Of a stretch of DNA of 14,398 bases, positions 9,601 to 14,398 are shown piece by piece; positions within the stretch are counted from its first letter, which is position 1; each line of letters starts with the position of its first letter. The position numbers and the translations under genes were made by a program. The notes under the pieces were generated by a model that saw nothing but the letters and a program-made list of their open reading frames with translations, had not been told where the DNA came from and searched no databases. Source of the DNA: Pleurotus ostreatus/Saccharomyces cerevisiae fusant (lineage: Eukaryota; Opisthokonta); the NCBI GenBank assembly GCA_024196135.1, contig JAMQCK010000885.1, forward strand, positions 1 to 14,398, read 5' to 3'.

Positions 9601-11600
9601 CGAAGGGAAAGAAGAAGAGAAAGCCAAAGAAGGTTGCGACAGCTGGATCGGGGATAACCGACGAACTGCAGCAGGCGTTGTGGTCTTCGCTCCCGTGCTT
9701 CACAGGCCACGTTGCAGGACGGCTCGACCTGTGTAAAGGTATGCCAGTCATGATACGATCTAACATAGCGACGGAGTTATGCATGACAAAAGGGCAAGAG
9801 GCCATCGTGTACGGCTGGTCAGCGTCAAGGGGGGCGCAGAAGCAGAGGATATTGGACGTACTCTTCGTCAAACTGATCAATCCGCCGCACGCCGTGCATA
9901 TCGAGGGCCTCGAGGAAAACGTCGTTCCTCTGTCAAGGGAGAAAGAGACTGTCGAATGCCAGCTGCCCAGCGATCAGATCGTCAAAATCGAACGCTCCCA
10001 AGTACCTATTCTGCCCAATTTCTCGATGACGGACTACGCGTCCCAAGGAAAGACGAGACCTGTGAATGTTGTCAATCTCGCGAACTCGAGATCGCACCAA
10101 GCGTTCTACACCGCCCTTTCCCGAAGCTCATCTGCAGCAGGGACAGCGATACTCGCGGCCTTCAACACGAGGATGATCACTAGGGGACTAGATGATCAGT
10201 TGAGAAGAGAGTTCAGAAATCTCGAGATACTCAACGACATAACTAGACTCAAATACCATGGCCAGCTACCGGAGCATGTGAAGGGCGATACGAGGAATCA
10301 GCTCATACGATCGTATCTTGACTGGAAGGGCCCCGACTTCGAGCTATCGGGCTTGCATCCAGCGCTGAGATGGCAGTCGCGAGAAGAGTGGGACGATATC
10401 GATACGCCCTTCGGAAGACAGGCCTGGCAGTTCGCTGAGAACGAGGACGAAGGTCAGGAAGAAGCAAAAGGAAAGCGAGTTCCGAAGAGGAAATACTCAA
10501 GGAAGATAATCTCCGGCGTCAGTCCGTCGATATCGGATGAACCCCCTGCTAAGCGACCACGCCGTCAAGACTGCTGCGTAGCTGAAGAAGATCAGAAGCA
10601 AGAACATAAACCAGCATCCACGATAGCAATCGTTGAGCGTACCTCTAAGCGCAAAGTCGAAAGTACGACCTTCGACGATGATAGGTCTAGAGACCAAGTC
10701 GACCCGGCAAAAAAAAGAGCCCGGCATGAGCAAGGGACAGCAGACGATAGGCCTGCGCCAAAAGGATATACATGGAACGCGTCAGATTGGAGTTGTCCCT
10801 ACGATTCTCTCTTCACCGTCTTGCATTGCATATGGCTCGGCAACCCGGCAAGGTGGACGCCCTACATGTCGAGATTAAGCCCGTTCATGAAAGAGCTCAC
10901 CTTCCAATGGGCGAGATACACGCGCCAGGAGTCTACCTTGTGGTCAGACACGCGCGACGCTGTAAGGAAACTATTGAACTCACGAGATTCGATACTTTTC
11001 CCTTACGGTAACAATCCTGCGTCCGTCGTTAGACTGGCGATGATGATGATGGGGGACAAGACACTCGCCTGCCGAATGCTCAAATGCGTGAGGTGCAACG
11101 CCACCCGAAATGAGGGAACTACTGTTTTAGCTCAATGCCACCCGCTCTATACGACAAACTTACTCAATGGAAGAAATCGCGATAGGTTCACCACGGCAGA
11201 CTGGTTGGCCGAGGTTCTGAAGGGAAGAGGTCGTGCTGTGAGATGCCTCTCCTGTAGGAGTCCTACAATACCAATTGTGACCGTACAAAGCATACCGGAC
11301 ATACTCTGTTTGGACCGAACGGACGCCCCTTTGGTCATCTCGCATCAAGTTGCCTTCAAAGATGTGCCGATGAAGCTGCGAGGTATCGTATATGGCGGGC
11401 AAAATCACTTTACCTGTCGTGCAATTGACAACGTAGGCACTGTATATCGACATGATGGTATGTTCGACGGTGACCTATGCGTGCGAGAAGGGCCGCTGGA
11501 TCAAGTGCCGCCGGATCAATTGGGATGTTGGCGAGGCAGAGACGGAACCACCAAAAAGGCGGTACTTGTTCTGTACGAGAGAGAGTCTATGGTGCGCTAG
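3621..11600 (+). CDS. Helitron Rep/helicase with C-terminal ubiquitin-specific-protease-like domain
   Basis: This is the transposase of a rolling-circle Helitron. It nicks DNA with a HUH/two-tyrosine Rep domain and unwinds it with a fused PIF1-type helicase. Residue numbers here count from the GTG at 3249, because the frame is open from 3231; the first in-frame ATG is at 3621 (residue 125), giving 2659 aa. In order: a Cys-rich stretch (CACCGVLC about 542-549, CDRLCLTCY about 596-604) with a DUF6570-like domain to about 740; a Helitron-like N domain about 865-1085 (AHKRHLLLYHDKRFQED, FIGGHVQGS, PSWFITLSPSD); the HUH motif H1078-L-H1080; the tyrosines Y1317 and Y1321 with K1324; the helicase about 1800-2310; a basic linker with likely nuclear localisation signals (PPAKRPRR, PAKKRARHE); and a C19-like domain from about 2505 to the end. 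The frame is intronless and has no internal stop, unlike both spliced neighbours. Families named are established for fungal Helitrons; the start codon and activity are inference. Confidence 0.93.
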   Translation: MSSSSLSIGVPVDLLFPSQFPTSRHMAYTTAAFLVGHSSTPYPHYPPVPHIVPSTHVHDVAMSGAWQSMLCISAAVNQNLSESDGARNPPTEPTHADKVNTSVSTLVRAIQFISAVRAAIVRYLIHMSHLHEALMCQSLCIRPNLHAIRASMYRNLIRRWDFYAYRAGFTRRLPVTDFIISNDDSLLLTMMPFHFALALLSVGPFYPWMDPQPIVIRRAAYQPKPMSQRTLRKTVRFVMGGGPSIRIDWETLRKYVRQPADYTYSDTTRFTLVGYGRREAMISVSSKEEHILAHMPFGNAVWYMNVKQLKEGSSLHNVEWSSHWNAGEARLNLSAHECGNDCCQDELVAIFKKCLTRTERNKQDHEKRQKAKNLNPSVAVFEEPVEFPPEPVTDDLVEEIVRGFCADTSTQAIEEVGCACCGVLCNRSSSKPLRDKKIDTSLLIEPHSTRLERSSPIEPIKHLDGPVLAKGCDRLCLTCYNHLVDGRRPPLALANGLWLGEVPDVLKGLSYAETQMISKIRHNRAVVRVRSGRGKMVANAVMFSSPIPQVSMVLPPHKDELNEVIAFTFLGTARPTPEEFKRTPMLVRLDVVLAALRWLCLNHPAYHDVQISESNLNSYRVENPLTWEFRQLAEGDSIQEATATSVANEDIDAPDEGRCPFIVHGLTSEKYSRMTINQLKSAALEHLQSGRAVLGIGHDERPEGIFDNPKAYPAMFPWLFPYGLGGIGMHVNGAGSLSSMAHKRHLLLYHDKRFQEDLYFTMVAFNHEQIKASSSASNILVKRADFPRIVRTLTSLNPEVMGVLARRLEDGESVTPDSDEERTCFEVIRNLDFIGGHVQGSATAKKYMRNEIWSLVSFMGAPSWFITLSPSDSSHPIALYYADHDLEFKPRIRGWSERSALVARNPVAAARFFNVMVRAFIKHVLGVGSAHRGLYGPTSAYYGAVEQQGRLTLHLHTMLWIRGAPSPQAIRDRLLSGDTSFETEMIRYLEEMQTGQFLTGDLDSVKARVPFQPRDDVGEDIHRLYPDRSPTEEGVSQDKSSTRKEAYEDPTQTLPAPPPDPCRCLRDSCECPIRRQSWWSAFKETVDDLILRVQLHRCIRKRKGRAAAYSEQGKKDPLEGVKGCKGDDGICEARFPRDYVSKSYVDRVTGAIHLMKKEVMMNCVTPVLTYLTRGNTDTTSLQSGTSMKAIILYVSDYITKCSLKTYHIMSCIKSVFERNAPMFEGTARDQASARKLMVQMVNALAPRMEIGSPLAASHLLGMPDHYKSHEFVVFWWKTYVNRALDDWPDTSVGHTFEERLVLKKEQDQLIGTSVVDDYVHRPRQYENYSLYEWIQCAKKSKRTPNQLKEYLEGTDEQPTFDDKDKCAVEDRASRDVSQTTPSVSVDTLDELSRIPRVTPLMDGEQKSPMSVNRQPPYQSFLETHPQHVSHHVWCDPSKRDYIVPNFVRGAIPRRDQGDREYYCATMLTLFKPWRRGRDLRSDTGNWDSAFRDHRFSVRQRQIMDNFNLRYECADARDDYSNELKQKRRRVGQFNFEIDNDSDVDEDGGVHTYGEDLDLDVPADGETGPGWNRIYQCVELARAYAKATGWTQQLPTPSYGDVPDTVEPRQSLRGSEWSTYVQNLKRTLFNGKFGRPVHTAQPAGHEYQSNGQHETGVVTLPPEYFTNDYMDTKPDLQSLINEIISQFSLNADQQRAFTIIASHAGGINAQPLRMFLGGMGGTGKSTVIRALIEFFKKRGEEHRFIILAPTGTAAALLNGFTYHSVLGMGWGSNSKGNDGVVGLDSSTVRNVHDRLSRVEYIFIDEISMLNCCDMYRISANLAKAMGRHEQPFGGMNMIFAGDFAQLPPVHGPRLYDRKVQTDVERKRMSLKVQMNIIGKAIWHQVTTVVILSENMRMRIATEEDRAMARALANMRYASCTPEDLAFLQSRIVGNSPAAPRLSDALFRNVSIITARNSEKDAFNELGARRFAADTGQQLESFYSCDVRASEDTIRPKGKKKRKPKKVATAGSGITDELQQALWSSLPCFTGHVAGRLDLCKGMPVMIRSNIATELCMTKGQEAIVYGWSASRGAQKQRILDVLFVKLINPPHAVHIEGLEENVVPLSREKETVECQLPSDQIVKIERSQVPILPNFSMTDYASQGKTRPVNVVNLANSRSHQAFYTALSRSSSAAGTAILAAFNTRMITRGLDDQLRREFRNLEILNDITRLKYHGQLPEHVKGDTRNQLIRSYLDWKGPDFELSGLHPALRWQSREEWDDIDTPFGRQAWQFAENEDEGQEEAKGKRVPKRKYSRKIISGVSPSISDEPPAKRPRRQDCCVAEEDQKQEHKPASTIAIVERTSKRKVESTTFDDDRSRDQVDPAKKRARHEQGTADDRPAPKGYTWNASDWSCPYDSLFTVLHCIWLGNPARWTPYMSRLSPFMKELTFQWARYTRQESTLWSDTRDAVRKLLNSRDSILFPYGNNPASVVRLAMMMMGDKTLACRMLKCVRCNATRNEGTTVLAQCHPLYTTNLLNGRNRDRFTTADWLAEVLKGRGRAVRCLSCRSPTIPIVTVQSIPDILCLDRTDAPLVISHQVAFKDVPMKLRGIVYGGQNHFTCRAIDNVGTVYRHDGMFDGDLCVREGPLDQVPPDQLGCWRGRDGTTKKAVLVLYERESMVR
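6480..7220 (+). other. HUH and two-tyrosine (Y2) catalytic motifs of the Helitron Rep domain
   Basis: The codons for LHLHTMLWIRG begin just before 6480 and give the two metal-binding histidines (6480-6482 and 6486-6488). The Y2 motif YVSDYITK lies at 7197-7220, with tyrosines at 7197-7199 and 7209-7211 and the conserved lysine at 7218-7220. Between them is an insert with a Cys-rich patch (CRCLRDSCECP) near 6804-6836. Both motifs fit the Helitron Rep consensus, with no missing residue. Confidence 0.9.
8646..10178 (+). other. PIF1-type SF1 helicase domain of the Helitron protein
   Basis: The order of motifs is that of PIF1/RecD-like helicases. Walker A is FLGGMGGTGKS, ending at residue 1848 in numbering from 3249. 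Next come motif Ia (LAPTGTAA), Walker B (FIDEISML, D1927-E1928) and motif III (AGDFAQLPPV). Motif IV is the SENMRM region, motif V the DYASQGKT region, and motif VI is FYTALSRSSS. All key residues are present. It should unwind DNA 5' to 3' ahead of strand transfer, as inferred for Helitrons. Confidence 0.92.
10764..11597 (+). other. C-terminal ubiquitin-specific-protease-like (peptidase C19) domain
   Basis: Starting at GYTWNASDWSC, the domain carries a Cys box DWSCPYDSLF with the candidate nucleophile C2516 (codon 10794-10796). It has two CxxC pairs in the fingers position: CVRC (2613-2616) and CLSC (2666-2669). A SIPDILCLDR segment matches the LPxxLxxxLKR strand of USPs. A His box YGGQNHFTC has H2720 (11406-11408), followed by VYRHDGM with D2736 (11454-11456). 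The residues and their spacing fit a USP fold with a zinc ribbon. Known Helitrons of plants and animals more often carry OTU-type cysteine proteases. The assignment is by eye, with no profile search. Confidence 0.7.
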
Positions 11601-11603
11601 CGC
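11594..11603. repeat. 10-bp palindrome across the Helitron stop codon
   Basis: GCGCTAGCGC is self-complementary and contains the TAG stop (11598-11600). It is followed three bases later by CTAG. With a two-base loop it cannot form a good hairpin, so a role as a Helitron 3' end is doubtful. Confidence 0.4.
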
Positions 11604-12006
11604 CGCTAGGTTGAATGACGAGGGGAGGGAGGGACTTAGCGTAGATAGATGGACAAAGAGAACATGTGACTTGCGTGGCGAATCACACATTGATCCGATC
11701 GTTCCCAATTGAGTTATATGTGGCGCTCAGCTGATGTTCGGTGTCTTTTTTGACAGTCAAAAACCTGCGATAATCTTCGCCGTCTTCACCGTCTCTGCGT
11801 TCTGCGCGCGATGCTATACGTACACTATACGAGATATGGACCAACAATCTGTCTACGACGAACGCCGACATTCCTTTCAACCTAGTGACCAGGCACACAA
11901 TCGTGCATCAGGGCTACGCGTCTAGCACCTCGACCTCGACGGACTTTCGACCGCAGCAGCAGCTCACATGTAATTCACCGCGAGTGGCGCCACTAGAGCG
12001 CGTCGA
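11601..12006. other. Intergenic stretch between Helitron ORF and nucleotidyltransferase-like gene
   Basis: No frame here looks coding. The stretch holds the hairpin at 11747-11763 and a CTAG followed by T at 11882-11886. The presumed promoter and 5' leader of the next gene lie toward its right end. An in-frame stop (TAA 11971-11973) precedes the ATG at 12007. No clear polyadenylation signal AATAAA was seen. Confidence 0.5.
11747..11763. repeat. Short hairpin, 7-bp stem and 3-nt loop
   Basis: TTTTTGA-CAG-TCAAAAA is a perfect inverted repeat 147 nt after the Helitron stop codon. Its size resembles a Helitron 3' subterminal hairpin. However, the bases that follow (CCTGCGATAATC) contain no CTRR at the usual 10-12 nt distance, and the stem is AT-rich. 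Confidence 0.45.
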
Positions 12007-13833
12007 ATGACCAGCGAACCTTCTCCAGTGGCTCGTCTCCTGACGAATTTCAACACCGCAAGGTACGTGTCCGCACAGGTTCGCCCCGACTTGTTCTCAA
12101 CCCCCACCATCGTCTCGCGCGACGACCACCAACTATGAGACTGTACGTTCCACGACTGGAAGTGGCTCTGATACGATACTGACTACGATTCGCAGCCCTG
12201 GCACCTGTGATGTCCCGCTCTGCTCGTTCCTAAACCAAGCCGACATGATCAGCTACTCCTTGGTCTGCAAGAACGCACTTCGCGCGGTACGATCCTACAA
12301 TGCGATTGCTTACCGACTCTGCCACAGTCTCGCCAAGTTCATGAGCGAGAACGAGGTCCTCGCTTTCCGCGAGACCATGCGTCAGACAGGGACTCTCATT
12401 TCAGGTTCCGTCGCTATCCACTACTTCGCACGGACGCCTGTGGGGGACTCCGACCTCGATCTCTACACAGAAGGACGGCACGCTCGGCAGCTTTTCGACT
12501 TCATCCTCGGCTTGGGCTACACATATCGGCCTCGCCGGTCCCAGGAGATTGACCTCGACTCCTCCCTGATTCGCGCTCGCAACCTCTTCGCGGTCCGCGA
12601 CGATGCTATCTACGATCAGAGAGCCATCCTCGACGCATTCTCCTTCGTACGCGGAGACGCGATCATTCAAGTGATGATCGCCGTCGAGTCCGCAATCGAC
12701 ACCATCCTCGATTTTCACTCCAGTACGTGAACAAGTACTACGAGACGATCATGCACTGAGTCGACTTTTCCTAGCGCCTGTTATGAATTTTATATCCTTC
12801 AGGTCCGCTTACTCTCTCTTCCCCGGTAACACGTTCATGAAGAACGCCGGCATACGGTTCATCGACGAGTACGACGACAATCCCATCGAGAAGTACACCG
12901 CCCGCGGCTGGCGCTTTACTGGGACGACACACATCAACACTCTCGCGCGCATGGGCGAGGAGATATGCGCTCCTGTTCGTTTTGTAGGAGACCGGTATAC
13001 ATGGATCATCGACCTTGATGACAGGTACGTGAGCTCGCTCTCTTGTCCCAGACCTGATCTCATTGATGCCAGCGCGTCCTTCGTTGTCGATCCTGTCTTA
13101 TTCAACTCATGGGAGCTCACCTGGACCTATCGCGCCAGCGAGCTCATTCACCCCGAGATCAGGCGCTTCTCCTACATCGGGCCGAATGCTTGGTCGCAAA
13201 GCCGTGTATTCGCGAACGACCAACTCCTCAGCCGCTTCACAGACATCACGACGGGGTTGGGCGACGGGTGCGTTCATCATACATCAGCCTGACCGGATTC
13301 ATGTGACTTATGCGTCCCGTAGGGAATCGGATCACGACGCACTGACTATGGTGTTGAAGAGCGCCGCCTGTACCCTCTTCCACCGGGAGCCACCTTCCGC
13401 TACCGACGTAGGCTTCTACAGACGTTGGATCCGAACGAGGGCGGCGCGGCGGCTAGTCGTGTCGAAGGACGTGGATAGGCTCGCTCGTGAGGATGGATGC
13501 GTCGTACGTGACAATTACCTCTCCATTATCATGAGTCTAACATCATCTATCCGTACTCATTCATTTCCACGTACGCTCACAAATACTCAGACGGCGCCTT
13601 GCCCCAACGTCGAGGCCCCCGCGGCCGACACTGGCAGCAACGCTGACCCCGCAGTCGCCACGCAATACACCTCCAATCTCCCCGGCAACTCTGGATCTGT
13701 AAGCATACTTTCTTCATCTCTGTACATACCATGTTCTTACAACTGCCAGGCGCGTCTTTTGCCCGTTGATTGCGAAGAAACTTCTGACGAAGACGACGCG
13801 CCCCCCCGCAAGAAGGCCCGCACAGTCCTGTAG
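12007..13833 (+). CDS. F-box-like plus nucleotidyltransferase-like protein, seven exons
   Basis: Exons are 12007-12062, 12196-12722, 12775-13024, 13073-13267, 13323-13503, 13591-13698 and 13750-13833. They total 1401 nt, exactly 466 codons plus TAG, with every junction in frame, which strongly supports the model. Five introns are 48-87 nt and the first is 133 nt. Residues about 25-68 (CSFLNQADMISYSLVCKNAL) resemble an F-box-like helical start. Next comes a nucleotidyltransferase-fold signature: ISGSVAIHYF (GS at 89-90) and GDSDLDLY (acidic residues 103, 105, 107). It continues with TPVMNFISFRSAYSLFPGNT and RFVGDRYTWIIDL, a pattern I associate with a large uncharacterised mushroom family. The C-terminus is acidic then basic (EETSDEDDAPPRKKAR), a likely nuclear signal. 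The start is the first ATG after the in-frame stop at 11971. The substrate and role are unknown; it could equally be a catalytically inactive relative. Confidence 0.8.
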
Positions 13834-14010
13834 TAATTTGATGTCCTATACTTTGACCGAAATTCGCTTGTCCCGTATGTATGCTACAATAATACCTGTC
13901 GTCCAACTTCTTAGATCTTAGACTGCTGCGTGACCACCACAAAAACCTGCCAAAAGGGGATGAACACGTGTTCGGATTGAACCGAGATCGGCATTGTCCG
14001 AAGGCGGCTA
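13834..14010. other. Intergenic stretch with palindrome, convergent gene ends
   Basis: This is the 3' flank of the nucleotidyltransferase-like gene. It has AT-rich patches (CTACAATAATACC near 13884) that may serve polyadenylation. It also contains the perfect 12-bp palindrome GAACACGTGTTC (13962-13973), with a CACGTG E-box core of the type bound by basic helix-loop-helix proteins; binding is inference. Confidence 0.4.
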
Positions 14011-14020
14011 TCAGCCGCCT
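14002..14020. repeat. Perfect GC-rich hairpin, 8-bp stem and 3-nt loop
   Basis: AGGCGGCT-ATC-AGCCGCCT forms a strong stem-loop. On the minus strand it contains the TGA stop (14013-14011) of the partial right-edge frame. It has the size and GC content of a Helitron 3' subterminal hairpin. A CTGG begins two bases after the stem, and a CTAG followed by T lies at 14057-14061, but neither has the usual 10-12 nt spacing. Confidence 0.6.
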
Positions 14021-14398
14021 ACTGGCAGGTCTCGTATATGCCGAACGGCCAGTTTACTAGTGGGTATATCAGCCCAAAGCTCATCGGTGTCGTCAAGTCC
14101 TGGAAACATGAAGTCGCGCGGATTGAGTACGGTCTCGCTGGGCACAGGGCCTTGCTCAAGGTGTCGGAACGCGGAAAAATCAGCATAAGCGCCGTCTCTA
14201 TCGAAGGCGGCACATATGCGCTGGACGAGAGGGTCACCCAGGACGTGGTCGATGCACAAATCCTGCTCGGACGCGATCTGACACAGCCTGTATTTCGACG
14301 ATTGCAGCCTTAGCGGAAATTCGGAGTCAATAGTGATGCACTCACAAGAAAAGATTCGCCAGCTGAACGCATGATGTTTCTGCGCGCACTCTTCTTTT
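14011..14398 (-). CDS. 3' end of an unidentified gene on the minus strand, partial
   Basis: The minus strand is open from the window edge to TGA at 14013-14011. A good intron can be placed at 14345-14288 (58 nt, GTGAGT donor, ATTGAC branch-like site, TACAG acceptor). It joins an upstream exon (reading ETSCVQLANLFL) to the last exon (LCQIASEQDLCIDHVLGDPL to AVRHIRDLPVGG). I do not recognise the product. A competing plus-strand ATG frame (14038-14313, 91 aa) covers most of the same bases. Codon-position composition does not clearly separate them; the minus reading is preferred for its splice signals and because it continues past the edge. Confidence 0.4.
   Translation of the reverse strand, partial: KEECAQKHHAFSWRIFSCECITIDSEFPLRLQSSKYRLCQIASEQDLCIDHVLGDPLVQRICAAFDRDGAYADFSAFRHLEQGPVPSETVLNPRDFMFPGLDDTDELWADIPTSKLAVRHIRDLPVGG

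Noticed and set aside
3178..10733. Many minus-strand open frames of 60-140 codons opposite the Helitron ORF
   Set aside because: They are antisense shadows of a strongly supported coding frame, with no recognisable motifs.
11594..11609. Palindrome GCGCTAGCGC followed by CTAG as Helitron 3' end
   Set aside because: The loop would be two bases, the CTAG is too close, it overlaps the stop codon, and the base after CTAG is G, not T.
11882..11886. CTAG followed by T as Helitron 3' end
   Set aside because: No hairpin was found in the 10-30 nt upstream.
11734..11925. Short plus-strand frame of 63 codons
   Set aside because: It lacks coding character and lies across the AT-rich hairpin.
13063..13833. 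Single unspliced frame of 256 codons
   Set aside because: It is partly the wrong frame of exon 4 and reads through several good introns. The spliced seven-exon model explains the region better.
14038..14313. Plus-strand ATG frame of 91 codons
   Set aside because: It competes with the minus-strand frame that has an intron and continues off the window. It is kept as an open alternative, not annotated.
1..14398. tRNA or rRNA genes and CRISPR arrays
   Set aside because: None of the expected conserved boxes, cloverleaf arms or regularly spaced repeats was seen on either strand.

Overview
The window looks like nuclear DNA of a filamentous basidiomycete, most likely an Agaricomycete. The evidence is many GT-AG introns of about 46-58 nt with CTRAY-like branch sites, GC-rich coding exons, and a Helitron protein of the kind found in mushroom genomes. 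No bacterial features are present.

Left part (about 112-2380, + strand): a multi-exon gene with an acidic, DKGKGRA-containing N-terminal region and a C-terminal part I do not recognise. At least ten introns can be placed. One exon junction (1075/1127) does not keep the reading frame, so the gene may be damaged or spliced unusually. Its 5' end is unresolved. Positions 2381-3620 hold no gene I can defend, only good intron-like signals just upstream of the Helitron frame and a short direct repeat.

Centre (3621-11600, open from 3231): one uninterrupted, intronless frame encoding a complete Helitron Rep/helicase. In order it has a Cys-rich region with a DUF6570-like domain, a Helitron-like N domain, the HUH motif (HLH), the two-tyrosine motif (YVSDYITK), a PIF1-type SF1 helicase with Walker A and B, and a long basic linker. 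It ends in what reads as a ubiquitin-specific-protease-like (peptidase C19) domain with Cys, His and Asp boxes and an internal CxxC...CxxC pair. All visible catalytic motifs are intact, which suggests a recent, possibly autonomous element.

Right part: a seven-exon gene (12007-13833, +), whose spliced model is exactly in frame (466 aa). It encodes an F-box-like helix followed by a nucleotidyltransferase-like motif (GS...DSDLDLY) and a basic C-terminal tail. At the far right, an open frame on the minus strand (14398-14011) reaches the window edge, but a competing plus-strand frame covers the same bases. A perfect 8-bp-stem hairpin lies at 14002-14020.

The Helitron termini (5' TC, 3' hairpin plus CTRR) could not be fixed, so it is open whether the flanking spliced genes are host neighbours or cargo inside the element.
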